Below are positions 35,962 through 45,817 of a stretch of DNA of 64,000 nucleotides, piece after piece; position 1 is the stretch's first letter, and each line of letters begins with the position of its first letter. Origin of the DNA: Gammaproteobacteria bacterium (GTDB taxonomy: Bacteria > Pseudomonadota > Gammaproteobacteria > Ga0077536). The position numbers were made by a program, and so were the translations under genes. Location: contig JAJFJQ010000073.1 in assembly GCA_021773835.1 (NCBI GenBank), positions 434,001 through 498,000 of the forward strand. The letters run 5' to 3'. Below the pieces are notes generated by a model. The model did not search any database. It was given only the letters and a program-made list of their open reading frames with translations, and was not told where the DNA came from.

Positions 35962-36441
35962 ATGAAAGTACTGCTGGCCTGTGCCTTGTGTATCCTATCT
36001 AAGGCAACGACTATTGCAAATGAGCTCTATTCCAGAGATCCGAACGTAGTCTATAGTGAAGAAGATCCCGACTCGAACCTGATTGTCGAAATCCCCGGTT
36101 ACAAATTAGACCCGCATTGCGGATCAATGATCGCGATAGGCCCCCCGGATCGAGAATTCGCAAGACGAATAGATCCGAAAGTCTTAGCGATAGCATCAGG
36201 GTACGTCTTGTATGGAGGCTTAAGTTTTCGAGGTGAGTTCTCTTTATACGCCGCAAAAGAGCTAGGAAGCTATATTTTACTTTACTTCGCGGAACCTGCG
36301 GTGGTAGACGGTGGTTTTGAACTCGTGTACTCGAAAGAACTAAAGAATATCGTTGGAATGTTCTTCGCGGGCAGTAAAGACTGGACCTACGAGGCGTTAC
36401 CTTTGGAAGGCGCTACTGATCCATCCCATAGATTTCCTTAG
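35962..36441 (+). CDS. Exported hypothetical protein
   Basis: This 159-residue protein has a Sec-type signal (MKVLLACALCILSKATTIANE). The mature part starts LYSRDPNVVYSEEDPDSN and has one Cys pair at most, with no motif I know. The ATG at 35962 has GGAAAGG about 10 nt before it; the ATG at 35944 lacks one. Its last 29 bases overlap hyuB read from the other strand, so the genes converge. Composition looks normal for the region. Confidence 0.6.
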   Translation: MKVLLACALCILSKATTIANELYSRDPNVVYSEEDPDSNLIVEIPGYKLDPHCGSMIAIGPPDREFARRIDPKVLAIASGYVLYGGLSFRGEFSLYAAKELGSYILLYFAEPAVVDGGFELVYSKELKNIVGMFFAGSKDWTYEALPLEGATDPSHRFP

Positions 36442-38098
36442 CGGCTGAGGCCGAAATGTAGCCAAGCTCTAGGTCCCGCGTAATGTCCGTCGCCGCACGT
36501 TCGCTCGGCTCCCCAAAACCGCCGCCGCCGGCTGTGCATTGGCTGACAATGTCACCTGCACGGAGCGGGATCTGGGTGCCTTTGGAGACGAATTCGGGCG
36601 CTGCGAGTTCGGCCCCGTCGCCGCGGTCGACTAGGTATTGCCCCGGCCCGCCCGGCAGTCCACCCGCCAGACCGTTAGCACCGATCACGCAGCGATCGGA
36701 GACGAAGGATAACGATGCGGAATCGGCTAATACTTGATAGTCGCGACGGGTTCCCAGGCCACCGCGGTGACGTCCAGGTCCACCCGTGTCCTGGCGTAGC
36801 TCGTAACGCAGCAGGCGGATAGGGAAGTGCAATTCGACAGCTTCCGCCGGCATGTTCTTGCAGTTGCCGACGATCGAAAACAATGCACTTTCTCCATCTT
36901 TTTCGTCAAGCGCACCCCAACCACCCTCGGGATACGAAAAGAAAACCTTGAATTCCTGGGTTCGCTTATCCACCGAGGAAATCAGCAGGTTGTTTGATGA
37001 GCCGTGATCGCCCGCGATCACATTTGGCCCATTCGGCAATTGCGCGAGTGCCTTTTGCACGGCGTTGACGATACGGTGTGAGGTCTCGTTACCGGCCGTG
37101 CACGGAGCAGGAAAACGTGGGTTCAATAGCGATCCCTCCGGCGCGATGATCTTGATCGGCCGGTAAGCACCGTCGTTCGCTGGGATCGTCGGGTCGGCCG
37201 CCGCCTGCACGGCGAGAAACGTCGCCGATGCTGTCATTCCTCGCACCGAATTCATCGGGCCTGCGACCTGATCGTCGGTACCGCTAAAATCGAACGTCAA
37301 GGCGTCACCTGCCACCGTTGCAACCACGTGAACTTTTATAGGCTCTGGGTTGATGCCGTCATTATCGAGAAAGTCTTCCGCAGCCCAAGATCCGTCTGGC
37401 CAACCGGTAATGATGGCGCGCATACGATTCTCGGACTGAGTACAAATCTCATCTGCCGCCCGCTGAACCGTTTCAACACCATATCGTTCGCATAAGGCGA
37501 TGGTGCGGGTCACGGCAGTGCGATTCGAGGATATCTGTGCCTCGAGGTCACCACGCATTTCGCGCGGGACGCGAACGTTGTTAAGAATGACCTCCATCAA
37601 GTCGGGGTCGATAGTGCCTTTGCGAACGAAGCGAATTGGCGGTATGCGCAGTCCTTCTTGAAAATTCTCCGTTGCTTTACTGTAGAAACTTCCAGCCACG
37701 GTGCCGCCGATATCCGCGTGATGCGCGCGGTTGGCCGCGAATGCGACAATTTTCCCAGCGTAAAATATCGGTGTGATCGCGGTCAGATCCGGGAGGTGTG
37801 TGCCGCCGCGATAGGGGTCGTTTAACAACACAGCGTCGCCTTCCTCGAAGGTCGAGATCCCGACTTCCTCGATCGCCTCACGCACAGCAAACTGTAGCGC
37901 ACCGAGATGGATCGGCAAAAACTCGCCTTGAGCCCATAAGCGCCCAGTATGGTCGAAGACGCCGCAGGAGAAATCTGAGCCTTCGTTAAAGATATTTGAG
38001 TATGCAGTCTGGCGGAGCGTCACGCCCATTTCGCGAGAAACGGAGACGAGGTGGCTGCGGATTACACCGATCGTGATGGCATCGATTTTATCGCTCAT
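36413..38098 (-). CDS. hyuB: Hydantoinase/oxoprolinase family, subunit B
   Basis: This 561-residue protein is HyuB-type: IRSHLVSVSREMGVTLRQTAYSNIFNEGSDFSCG near the start, GDAVLLNDPYRGGTHLPDLT and NRAHHADIGG in the metal region, and GGPGRHRGGLGTRRDY toward the end. With subunit A it makes an ATP-dependent amidase or carboxylase complex (N-methylhydantoinase, oxoprolinase, acetone- and acetophenone-carboxylase relatives). The third subunit of acetone-type carboxylases is absent here, which favours a hydantoinase-type reaction. It starts two bases after subunit A ends. Confidence 0.9.
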   Translation of the reverse strand: MSDKIDAITIGVIRSHLVSVSREMGVTLRQTAYSNIFNEGSDFSCGVFDHTGRLWAQGEFLPIHLGALQFAVREAIEEVGISTFEEGDAVLLNDPYRGGTHLPDLTAITPIFYAGKIVAFAANRAHHADIGGTVAGSFYSKATENFQEGLRIPPIRFVRKGTIDPDLMEVILNNVRVPREMRGDLEAQISSNRTAVTRTIALCERYGVETVQRAADEICTQSENRMRAIITGWPDGSWAAEDFLDNDGINPEPIKVHVVATVAGDALTFDFSGTDDQVAGPMNSVRGMTASATFLAVQAAADPTIPANDGAYRPIKIIAPEGSLLNPRFPAPCTAGNETSHRIVNAVQKALAQLPNGPNVIAGDHGSSNNLLISSVDKRTQEFKVFFSYPEGGWGALDEKDGESALFSIVGNCKNMPAEAVELHFPIRLLRYELRQDTGGPGRHRGGLGTRRDYQVLADSASLSFVSDRCVIGANGLAGGLPGGPGQYLVDRGDGAELAAPEFVSKGTQIPLRAGDIVSQCTAGGGGFGEPSERAATDITRDLELGYISASAAKEIYGMDQ

Positions 38099-38100
38099 GT

Positions 38101-40110
38101 TTAAGCCTCAGCGCTTTTAAGAAGAAGACAGCCGTCGGCAAGAGCATTCGCAAGGACGCCAGGCGGTACGACTAAGGTAGAATCTGTTTGTTGAACAATG
38201 GCCGGTCCGGCAACATAACCGGTTTCTTGCAATCCCTGGCGCGATACAACCGCCGTCTCAAGCCATCCTCGTTCCGGGCCCCAGTACACCGAACGTGAGC
38301 CGGCCGTCACTGATCCTGGCCATTGCGGCGCAGATTCTGAAGACCTAGCTCGCGGAATCACCGACGATGCGCGAGCATGTACTAACTCGACCTCGCCATC
38401 CGGGAGTGCATGGCCGTAGCGTGCTTGGTGCGCCTGATGAAATGCATCCGCTATGACCTCGGCCGATAAATTGTCGATCTCGACCGGAATTTCAAGCTCG
38501 TAAGTTTGGCCACGATAGCGCAAATCGAGTTGATATCGGGCCTCTAGTGATACGCCATCGGTCGACGTTGGCAATCGCGCAGCACCTTGTTGAGAAAGGT
38601 CGAGGAGTAGTGATTGCAACTCGGAGCGCTCAACCCCCGCAAGCGGACGATGGACTGTGCGTACCGATTCAACACGGAGGTCACTCATCAACATTCCATG
38701 CGCTGACGCCGCACCTGGAAACGGTGGTACCAAGAGTTGCGTGATACCAAGCTCATGGGCGACGTCCCAACCATGAGCCGGTCCACCACCGCCGCTGGCA
38801 AATAGCGCGTAGTCGCGCGGATCGCGGCCGCGTTCGACCGAGACTTCGCGCACAGCGTTGGCCATGTTGGCATTGACTAAGCGCATGATGCCCCAGGCCG
38901 TATCGTCAATTGACATCTGCAGTTGATCAGCGAGCTTTGCGATCGCTGCCTGCGCGAGTTCCGGCTTAACATGAAGCGTCCCGCCTAGCGCCGAATCGGG
39001 GCTATACCGATTTAACACCACCGCGGCATCGGTCACCGTGGGGTCTTCACCGCCGTTGCCGTAACATGCGGGACCAGGAGCAGCACCGGCCGATTGCGGC
39101 CCCACCTGCAATGCGCCACCATCGTCGAGCCAGGCAATACTGCCGCCTCCGGCACCAACCGACACAATGTCTAGTGATGGCACTGCAATCGGATACCCAC
39201 CGATCTCGATACCAATCACTCGATCGGGTTTGCCGTTACTTACTGCCGCGACGTCGCTGCTAGTACCGCCCATGTCGAGGCTCAACAGATTGACAATATC
39301 GTGTCGACGACCGAATTCTGCCGCGGCGACGACGCCACCGGCTGGTCCCGAGAAAAGCGAGAATACTGGCCTATCGGTCGCTTCTGCAGGGGTCGCGAGA
39401 CCACCATTGGATTGCATTACAAAGAAGTCGCCGCCGAGTTGTTGTGACCGCAATGCGTTCAAGACATCTTCAAGGTACGCTGTCATCACTGGTTGAGCAG
39501 CGGCATTGACCACCGTCGTTGCAGTTCTCTCGTATTCCCGATAAAGCGGTAGCACTTGGTGTGATAGCGAGACATGAACATTTGGCAGGGCTGCGGAAAT
39601 TGCCTTGCCTACAGCAATCTCATGGGCCGGCTCAACGAATGCGAAGAGAAAACATACGGCCACCGCGTCGACCTCGAGACGGCCTAGCGCTGAGATGAGC
39701 TGCTCAAGGTCGGCATTATCCACCGGCGTAACGACGGTTCCGTCAGCAGCAATGCGCTCGTTTACTTCCAGGCGATGGTCTCTTGCGACCAATGGTGTGG
39801 GCTTACGTTGGTGGAGATCGAATAAATCCTTGCGATCGGCACGCATGATCTCCAGCACGTCACGGAATCCGGCGGTCGTCACGACCGCAGTTTTTGGTAC
39901 GGCGTGGGTCAATAACGCGTTCAATACGACGGTTGTTCCGTGCACCAGCTCATCGACATGGGTTAGCGACTGGCCGGCAAGTTCAACTGCGCTAAGGAAA
40001 CCATCGCTGATGTTATGTGGCGTGGTGGGTGTCTTACCGACGGCGATATGTCCGTTTTCAATGGTAACGATATCGGTAAAGGTCCCTCCTACATCGACTG
40101 CAACTTTCAT
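38101..40110 (-). CDS. hyuA: Hydantoinase/oxoprolinase family, subunit A
   Basis: This 669-residue ASKHA-fold subunit starts MKVAVDVGGTFTDIV, the ATP-phosphate loop of the family. Later blocks HGTTVVLNALL, FSGPAGGVVAAAEF, SLDMGGTSSDVA and DIVSVGAGGGSIAW are all present. ATG at 40110 follows AAGAGAAA; the frame continues to 40179 but the extra residues are unlike the family. It works with HyuB. The pair's substrate could be a cyclic amide or an aromatic ketone. A 147-base gap separates its start from the SUKH gene upstream. Confidence 0.9.
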   Translation of the reverse strand: MKVAVDVGGTFTDIVTIENGHIAVGKTPTTPHNISDGFLSAVELAGQSLTHVDELVHGTTVVLNALLTHAVPKTAVVTTAGFRDVLEIMRADRKDLFDLHQRKPTPLVARDHRLEVNERIAADGTVVTPVDNADLEQLISALGRLEVDAVAVCFLFAFVEPAHEIAVGKAISAALPNVHVSLSHQVLPLYREYERTATTVVNAAAQPVMTAYLEDVLNALRSQQLGGDFFVMQSNGGLATPAEATDRPVFSLFSGPAGGVVAAAEFGRRHDIVNLLSLDMGGTSSDVAAVSNGKPDRVIGIEIGGYPIAVPSLDIVSVGAGGGSIAWLDDGGALQVGPQSAGAAPGPACYGNGGEDPTVTDAAVVLNRYSPDSALGGTLHVKPELAQAAIAKLADQLQMSIDDTAWGIMRLVNANMANAVREVSVERGRDPRDYALFASGGGGPAHGWDVAHELGITQLLVPPFPGAASAHGMLMSDLRVESVRTVHRPLAGVERSELQSLLLDLSQQGAARLPTSTDGVSLEARYQLDLRYRGQTYELEIPVEIDNLSAEVIADAFHQAHQARYGHALPDGEVELVHARASSVIPRARSSESAPQWPGSVTAGSRSVYWGPERGWLETAVVSRQGLQETGYVAGPAIVQQTDSTLVVPPGVLANALADGCLLLKSAEA

Positions 40111-40257
40111 TTTCTCTTGATTCCGTTGGCCGTCGGCCGTTTGAACTGAGTTTGTTTCAACAATGTCGAGAATCTCCACAGTGACCGAACTCTCGGTTCG
40201 TTCTACCCGAGATCCGGCTATGAATTGTTCCGTGGCCGTTGCCGGGTGTTCTCAACA

Positions 40258-41004
40258 TTAGCCTGGATCTTCCGGAGTAAAGCCTAGTGCCCGAATACTT
40301 TGTAATAACACATCAAGCTTTGTACTTGGCGCGTCCTTGTCGTATGTGATTGAGGCAATCATGCCAACCCCATCGAAGCCAGCGACGATTGAGCCGCCGA
40401 ATTCTGCGACGAACAGTTCTCCGAATTCATCTTCATGATTAACCTGCAGGTGATCGTGAAGCTCAAGTCCTGTAAGCGTCTTGAGCACGGGATCAAATTC
40501 GGTCGAAGCCATGAATGTCTGCCGTTCCCGTGGCGTCCATGATTCGAAATATGTCGTCGTAATGCGTTCGGTGAGCACGCCGGATTCGCACAACCAAGCG
40601 AGTGCAGATTCGAGGTTAGTCCCTACTTCAAAAATCTCTTCAGACTCGCGAGGTAGGACGAGTAGACGGTTTGGCTCAAGTGGGTGTATTATCAGCTCGT
40701 CCCCTTGTAGCGTATCACCGACAATAATGCACTCTAAGACTTTCGCTTTCGGCAAGACCTTGTCGCCTTCATCCCAAAAAAAATACTCATCCCAACGTTC
40801 TTGAAACGCACGATATTCGCTTAATATTTTGTTCGGCGGGTATACGCGCACGAACCCGGCGTAGGTGCCTTCGCCGAGTTGCGTGACGAATTCTGTGTAG
40901 TCGGGCGGAAAGTTTATATTGAGTTGCTTTTCAACCTGAGCAACCTCAGTGGCGGTCGACCGGCTAAGCCGGCTGGTAACTAAGTACACCTTGTCCAGAT
41001 TCAT
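40258..41004 (-). CDS. SMI1/KNR4 (SUKH) family protein, immunity-type
   Basis: The protein has 248 residues from ATG at 41004 (AGAGAA upstream). Residues 18-150 show the SUKH fold: VAQVEKQLNINFPPDYTEFVTQLGEGTYAGFVRVYPPN, then later LLVLPRESEEIFEVGTNLESALAWLC. SUKH proteins in bacteria mostly neutralise polymorphic toxins of contact-dependent or type VI systems; some are housekeeping. Here no toxin gene adjoins it, so it would be an orphan immunity gene. The C-terminal ~100 residues form a second, unrecognised domain. Confidence 0.78.
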   Translation of the reverse strand: MNLDKVYLVTSRLSRSTATEVAQVEKQLNINFPPDYTEFVTQLGEGTYAGFVRVYPPNKILSEYRAFQERWDEYFFWDEGDKVLPKAKVLECIIVGDTLQGDELIIHPLEPNRLLVLPRESEEIFEVGTNLESALAWLCESGVLTERITTTYFESWTPRERQTFMASTEFDPVLKTLTGLELHDHLQVNHEDEFGELFVAEFGGSIVAGFDGVGMIASITYDKDAPSTKLDVLLQSIRALGFTPEDPG

Positions 41005-41662
41005 ACGAAGTTCTCTAAATTGACCATCGGTCAATTGGCTGCGTGTGACGGTCTATCTCGTCGATCGAGATTGTATTGGGTAACATGGTGTAAGCCACGC
41101 CACAATTGAGGGACATCGATCCTGATTCGACGCCTATTGAGACAAAACTTTTTTGCGGCGCTGCGATCATCAAAACGTCTTATTCGATACCTACGCGGAA
41201 GCAATGTTCATGTTCTGCAAGCTTCTCGTGAAAACCGAAGCGCGCGTGGCATGCCGTCGACATTCGAGCTTCTCATGATCCGACGGGTAGTTTGTGGCTT
41301 GACCAAGTTTAGCAACATCCGCTGTGAGACTACAGGCCACGCGATATACACTAGGCTCTCAACGACTAGCTATAGAACATTGCGATACGGAACGCCATTT
41401 CTCTGCCTAGCCATGGCGTGACCATACAATTCGGATCCCGCAATCTCGCGATGCGCACTCAATACAACGAAGCTTCGTTTTCAACCTAATGATCGGGAAA
41501 GCACCGCCAAGTGTTTGCAAGATTTGTGCAATATTGAGGCGTTCCATTCGATGGCAGATGTTGCAAACCCCATATAATCTGTAGGAGTCGATGAGGTCTG
41601 ATACAGTTGATACGCTGACGATGGACATAGTGGCTGAGTAGTGTAGTCGAGGAGAAATGCTT
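41005..41662. other. Gene-free spacer between two immunity-type genes
   Basis: The spacer is 658 bases. Open frames occur (41137-41421 plus, 41407-41844 minus), but composition, starts and lack of ribosome sites argue against them. A TATAAT at 41573-41578 may be the -10 of the Rap1a-like gene that follows. No repeats or terminator were found. Because genes lie on both sides divergently, with unusual codon-poor sequence, it may be the remains of a lost toxin gene, which I cannot show. Confidence 0.4.
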
Positions 41663-42073
41663 ATGGACCACAAGATGATACCGGCCATTTTGGTATTATG
41701 CTGCTTCGCGCGCACCGCGACGGCGGAAATGACGGGTAACGATTTTCTGAAGTTCTGTGGCACGCCGCAGGGGCCAGTCGTGATTTGCACGGCACTTGTT
41801 ACCGGTCTCGTTACGGGATTCAATTCGGGGTACGGGCACGGCATGCAAGGTGCAATTACAGGCTTGAAAGGAGAAGCATGGGCGGCAGAAAATCAAGAAC
41901 TCTTGGGCAAGCTTTTCAGCGCCGGCCGGATCTGCCTGGACGGTAAAATCACGCCCGATCAAGCGTCCGCAACTGTCACCAAATTCTTCCAAGATCACCA
42001 AGAGTTCGGCGACAAACAGGTAGCCGATGGAGTGCCTGTAATTTTTCGCGACTATCGTTGTAATCTAGAATAG
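41663..42073 (+). CDS. Rap1a/Tai-family immunity-type exported protein
   Basis: This 136-residue protein has a signal (IPAILVLCCFARTATA) and four Cys in the mature part: FLKFCG, VICTALVTGLVTGF, GRICLDGK, and the end FRDYRCN. The Rap1a/Tai pattern is Cys-rich, a middle G-x-x-x-G helix, then C.P......Q....V..F...H and a final Cys; all parts align here (ITPDQASATVTKFFQDHQE). Family members block periplasmic type VI amidases or effectors. GAGGAG fits the ATG at 41663 better than the one at 41657. No effector is adjacent. Confidence 0.72.
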   Translation: MDHKMIPAILVLCCFARTATAEMTGNDFLKFCGTPQGPVVICTALVTGLVTGFNSGYGHGMQGAITGLKGEAWAAENQELLGKLFSAGRICLDGKITPDQASATVTKFFQDHQEFGDKQVADGVPVIFRDYRCNLE

Positions 42074-42145
42074 TCTTACCGTTGCGAAGGGTCGATCGCT
42101 TTCGTTACTAACAGTTATGTACTTTAATCGGAGAAAGGGTGAACC

Positions 42146-43762
42146 ATGAGCGCACCAAATCAAACAAAAATCCCAAGCTACGACGCGATCGTTATTGGTG
42201 CCGGGATCTCGGGCATGTACTTCCTGTATCGATTGCGCCAAATGGGTATGACGGCGCTTGGGTTTGAAGCAGGCAGCGACGTCGGTGGCACATGGTATTG
42301 GAATCGTTATCCTGGTGCGCGTTTCGACTCTGAAAGCTACAGCTACGGCTATTCCTTTTCCGAGGAAGTGCTGGAGGAATGGGAATGGAGCGAACATTTC
42401 TCAGCGCAACCGGAGACCTTGCGCTACTTGAACTATGTCGCCGATAAATTCGATTTGCGTCGCGATATACGATTTGATACACGCGTTTCAAGTGCTCACT
42501 ACGATCCAACGCGTGCGATATGGGATATCGAAACTGAAGCGGGAGATCGCGCGTCGGCTCGTTTCCTGCTCATGGCCGTTGGTGTGCTATCAGAACCATA
42601 CATCCCGGAATTTCCGGGTGCCGATACATTTCGCGGCGAGAAATGGCACACCTCGACATGGCCGCATCATCCCGTCGATTTGAGTGAACGGCGGGTCGGG
42701 GTTATCGGTACCGGTGCGACCGCCGTACAGATGATCACCGAGGTCGCCAAAAACGTCGGCGATCTCACGGTATTTCAGCGAACACCGAACTATTGCAAGC
42801 CCTTACGCAATGGTCCGATAGATTCAGCAACGCAGGCCGAGATCAAAGCAAGCTATGCCGAGATATTCGATAAATGCCGCCGCAGTTTCGGCGGTTTTAT
42901 CCACGATTTTGAGCACTGTTCGGCGCTTGATGTTAGCGAAGAGGAGCGCCTTGAGTTCTATGAGCGTCTGTGGAATGAGCGGGGCTTTGGGTTTTGGCTG
43001 GGAAGTTATATCGATATATTGTCCGATCTGGATGCAAACGAGACAGTCTCCAAGTTTGTGCGGGAAAAGATCCGAGAGCGCATCGACGACCCGGAGGTCG
43101 CCAAGTTGTTGACCCCCACCAATCACCCATTTGGAACCAAACGGGTACCGCTCGAAAGCGGATATTACGAAGCCTACAATCGTAAAAATGTCCACCTTGT
43201 AGATCTGCATCGCACCCCGATCGAATGCTTTACCGAGATTGGTATTACAACGAGCGCCGCGGAATATGAGTTCGACGTGATCATTTATGCGACGGGCTTC
43301 GACGCCGTAACGGGGGCACTCAATCGGATCGATATTCGCGGCGAGCAAGGACTAGCTTTGAAGGACAAATGGGCGGATGGGCCGAGCACGATGCTCGGTA
43401 TTCAGACGGTCGGTTTTCCGAATATGTTTATCACCGCTGGCCCGCACAATGCGTCGAGTTTCTGTAACGTGCCGCGTTGTTTGGAGCAAAACGTTGAGTG
43501 GATCACGGACTGTATCGCTTATATGCGGGACAACCAGTACTCTCGCATCGAAGCGACCCCCGAGGCCGAGGCCGAATGGACGGATCACGTGCTTGAATCG
43601 GCGGACGCGACCCTATTCCCAAAGACAGACTCGTGGTTCATGGGTGCAAATATTCCGGGCAAAAAGCGCGTGTTCCTGAACTACGTTGGTGGCGCCCAGA
43701 ATTTCCGGGCGAGGTGCGACGAAGTTGCCGCAAAGAACTACGAGGGATTTTCGTTGCGCTAA
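42146..43762 (+). CDS. Flavin-containing Baeyer-Villiger-type monooxygenase
   Basis: This 538-residue enzyme has an FAD Rossmann site (VIGAGISGMY, 17-25), the SDVGGTWYWNRYPGARFD block (44-61) and, at 162-173, FRGEKWHTSTWP, the F-x-G-x3-H-T-x2-W-P fingerprint of BVMOs. The NADPH site GTGATAVQ is near 188. It inserts an oxygen next to a ketone to make an ester or lactone. It stands alone upstream of the convergent catabolic operon, and it could supply an ester from a ring ketone to the hydrolases of the window. A GGAG site lies about 14 nt before the ATG. Confidence 0.9.
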   Translation: MSAPNQTKIPSYDAIVIGAGISGMYFLYRLRQMGMTALGFEAGSDVGGTWYWNRYPGARFDSESYSYGYSFSEEVLEEWEWSEHFSAQPETLRYLNYVADKFDLRRDIRFDTRVSSAHYDPTRAIWDIETEAGDRASARFLLMAVGVLSEPYIPEFPGADTFRGEKWHTSTWPHHPVDLSERRVGVIGTGATAVQMITEVAKNVGDLTVFQRTPNYCKPLRNGPIDSATQAEIKASYAEIFDKCRRSFGGFIHDFEHCSALDVSEEERLEFYERLWNERGFGFWLGSYIDILSDLDANETVSKFVREKIRERIDDPEVAKLLTPTNHPFGTKRVPLESGYYEAYNRKNVHLVDLHRTPIECFTEIGITTSAAEYEFDVIIYATGFDAVTGALNRIDIRGEQGLALKDKWADGPSTMLGIQTVGFPNMFITAGPHNASSFCNVPRCLEQNVEWITDCIAYMRDNQYSRIEATPEAEAEWTDHVLESADATLFPKTDSWFMGANIPGKKRVFLNYVGGAQNFRARCDEVAAKNYEGFSLR

Positions 43763-43787
43763 GTTTGGCGTGAGGTGAAGGCGGGCT

Positions 43788-44774
43788 TTAGAAAATTTTG
43801 TGCTCAAGGAAGTTGTCGATGTCACGACCGAGTCCGAGCGCGCGGGCTTGTTCGTAAACCGCAAATCCTGCCATCACATCTTGGACCGCGCTACCAACTG
43901 ACTTGAACAGTGTGGCTTGATTGTCGCTTTCGCGGGCTAGCATGCCATCGAGTACCTGAGGTAGTTCTATAATTTTGTTGTCGTCCCAGGTCCCGGCGTC
44001 AATGGCCGCGAATGAATCGCCAGATTCTTCTTTTACGCCGACGATGGTGTCCATCAATATCCGATCCGCGTTGGCGAAGGCTTGAGGGTCTATCTCACGC
44101 AGATGTCCGCCGGTCGCGCCGATAGAGTTGATGTGCTGACCATCCTCCATCCATTCCCCGTAATAAGCAATGTTATCGCTGTGTCCCGTGGTGTTAGTCG
44201 CAACAACTACGATATCGCTACCGCGAGCCGCGGCTTCTGCGGAATCGGCAGACTGTACCGTCACGCCCAGTTGCGCACTCATTTCCTCGGCGAAGCGCTC
44301 CCGATTTGCTTTTGTCGGCGAAAATACTCGCGCTGACTGAATCTCACGAACCGCACACATGGCTTCAAAATTGGTCCGTGCTTCAAGCCCAGATCCGATA
44401 ATACCGACCGTCTTAGCGTTTTTGCGTGCCTGGTAACGAGTAGCGATGCCGGTGGTAGCGCCGGTGCGCGCCCCGGTGAGGTAGGCCGCATCCATCATGC
44501 ACAGCAGCTCGCCGCCTTTCTCGTCATAGATCAAGATGATATAGCGCACGCCGTGTTCGACTGAGCCGTTGAAGATTTTGATCCCCATCTTGCCGCCGTC
44601 TTGCATTACGGCTGGCATGACGCGAAAAAAACCGTTTGACGTGGCGAGGTTTTGGCGCGGTGGCATTGACACATTGCCGGCTGCCTGCTCGCGGATGCCG
44701 GCCTCGATGACGTCGATCATCTGACCCATATTGGTCGCTTGTTTGACCTCTGCTGGGCCAAGTATCAGTGGCAT
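43788..44774 (-). CDS. Ornithine cyclodeaminase/mu-crystallin family protein
   Basis: This 328-residue NAD(P)-binding protein has the Rossmann segment VGIIGSGLEARTNFEAM and downstream TNTTGHSDNI. Family members act as cyclodeaminases, ketimine reductases or alanine dehydrogenases. The ATG at 44774 is chosen since AGGGA precedes it and the earlier residues are unlike the family. It is the last gene of the minus operon; a role in the ring-cleavage route is not evident, and it may reduce a keto-acid intermediate. Confidence 0.85.
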   Translation of the reverse strand: MPLILGPAEVKQATNMGQMIDVIEAGIREQAAGNVSMPPRQNLATSNGFFRVMPAVMQDGGKMGIKIFNGSVEHGVRYIILIYDEKGGELLCMMDAAYLTGARTGATTGIATRYQARKNAKTVGIIGSGLEARTNFEAMCAVREIQSARVFSPTKANRERFAEEMSAQLGVTVQSADSAEAAARGSDIVVVATNTTGHSDNIAYYGEWMEDGQHINSIGATGGHLREIDPQAFANADRILMDTIVGVKEESGDSFAAIDAGTWDDNKIIELPQVLDGMLARESDNQATLFKSVGSAVQDVMAGFAVYEQARALGLGRDIDNFLEHKIF

Positions 44775-44784
44775 AACGTTTTCC

Positions 44785-45807
44785 CTAAGCTGGGTTGCGA
44801 CCAATAAAAAACTCCGCGTCGTCGCCTGCGTCGAGTTCATAACCGCTAGCAATCAATCCTTGGCGCAGTGCCTTCATTTGACGGTCGACCAAGCGCATGC
44901 TCGGTGCACGGAGGGGACCGCCGTTAAAGCCCTGGAGCCAGCCCTGGTATTTCCACAACATGCGATGTAGGAAGTTCGACCCAGCAAGCACCGCCATCGC
45001 GGCCATTGTCGCCTGACGTGCCGGAAAGATCTTCCAATACTCGTCCATTGCTTCATCGTTCTTACCCTCGCGAATGAGCTTGAAGATCTTCGGGATCGCC
45101 GGGCCATAGTATTCGTAATTACTGGTGCCCATGAATTGCAGGTCGAGGAGCGTGGCAAGGGGTAAACCATTGCCTTCAATTGGTTCGATAACGATGACTT
45201 CGTCTGCGAAGCGATTGTAGACGTCCACAAAACCGCCAACTGTCGGCATGCCACCCTCGGCTTTGATCGCGACGATGTTCGGGCAGGCCTTGAGTAGCCG
45301 CTCGATCAGCTCTGGGCTAAATCCCGCGGACGGATGGATGCGTTCGAAGCCCCATAGGGGCACCGGGAACAGTATCACGCCGAGATCTGTCGCGTCACAG
45401 AACGCCTTGGTATAAGCGAAGATGTCGTCGGCAGACTTTGGATAGAATGTTGGCGGGTAGCCGAGTAGTGCGACCGTCGCGCCGCGAGTTTGAGTTAGCT
45501 GGGCAGCCGCAATGTTGTCTTCAAGTGAGTTGAAGCTCGCATGATGAATGAGTAAGAGTTCACCTTGTGCTTCGTCCGCACCGCTGGCAACAAACTCGGC
45601 GTACTCTTCGAGTGTCACTGCGACCTCCGAGACCATCAAAGTCCCGTAGAAGCCGTACTCGATTTCGAGACGTATATCGTGACGGGTCGCGCTTTCATTA
45701 AGTGCGGACAAATCCGACGTGAACGTCGGGGTCACGACGTTGGCACAACCATGCATATTCTCGCGTGCCCATGCGCGGGCTTCACTTTTGCTGAACGGTA
45801 CTTTCAT
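44785..45807 (-). CDS. Dihydrodipicolinate synthase/aldolase family (DapA-like)
   Basis: This 340-residue TIM-barrel protein carries the family Schiff-base segment CPNIVAIKAEGG, whose Lys is the likely active residue, and GTSNYEYYGP, and starts MKVPFSKSEARAWARENM. The DapA group includes aldolases and hydratase-aldolases acting on ring-cleavage products, for example NahE. In this operon that role fits better than lysine synthesis, though the sequence is not close to NahE. The ATG at 45807 follows AGGGATAAG; longer frames to 46056 run into the SDR gene. It has 10 bases to each neighbour. Confidence 0.83.
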   Translation of the reverse strand: MKVPFSKSEARAWARENMHGCANVVTPTFTSDLSALNESATRHDIRLEIEYGFYGTLMVSEVAVTLEEYAEFVASGADEAQGELLLIHHASFNSLEDNIAAAQLTQTRGATVALLGYPPTFYPKSADDIFAYTKAFCDATDLGVILFPVPLWGFERIHPSAGFSPELIERLLKACPNIVAIKAEGGMPTVGGFVDVYNRFADEVIVIEPIEGNGLPLATLLDLQFMGTSNYEYYGPAIPKIFKLIREGKNDEAMDEYWKIFPARQATMAAMAVLAGSNFLHRMLWKYQGWLQGFNGGPLRAPSMRLVDRQMKALRQGLIASGYELDAGDDAEFFIGRNPA

Positions 45808-45817
45808 GAGCTTATCC

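Noticed and set aside
41137-41421. 94-codon frame in the spacer between SUKH and Rap1a-like genes
   Set aside because: Rich in Arg, Ser and Thr in a random pattern, without start context; it may be junk or an eroded gene, but I cannot support it.
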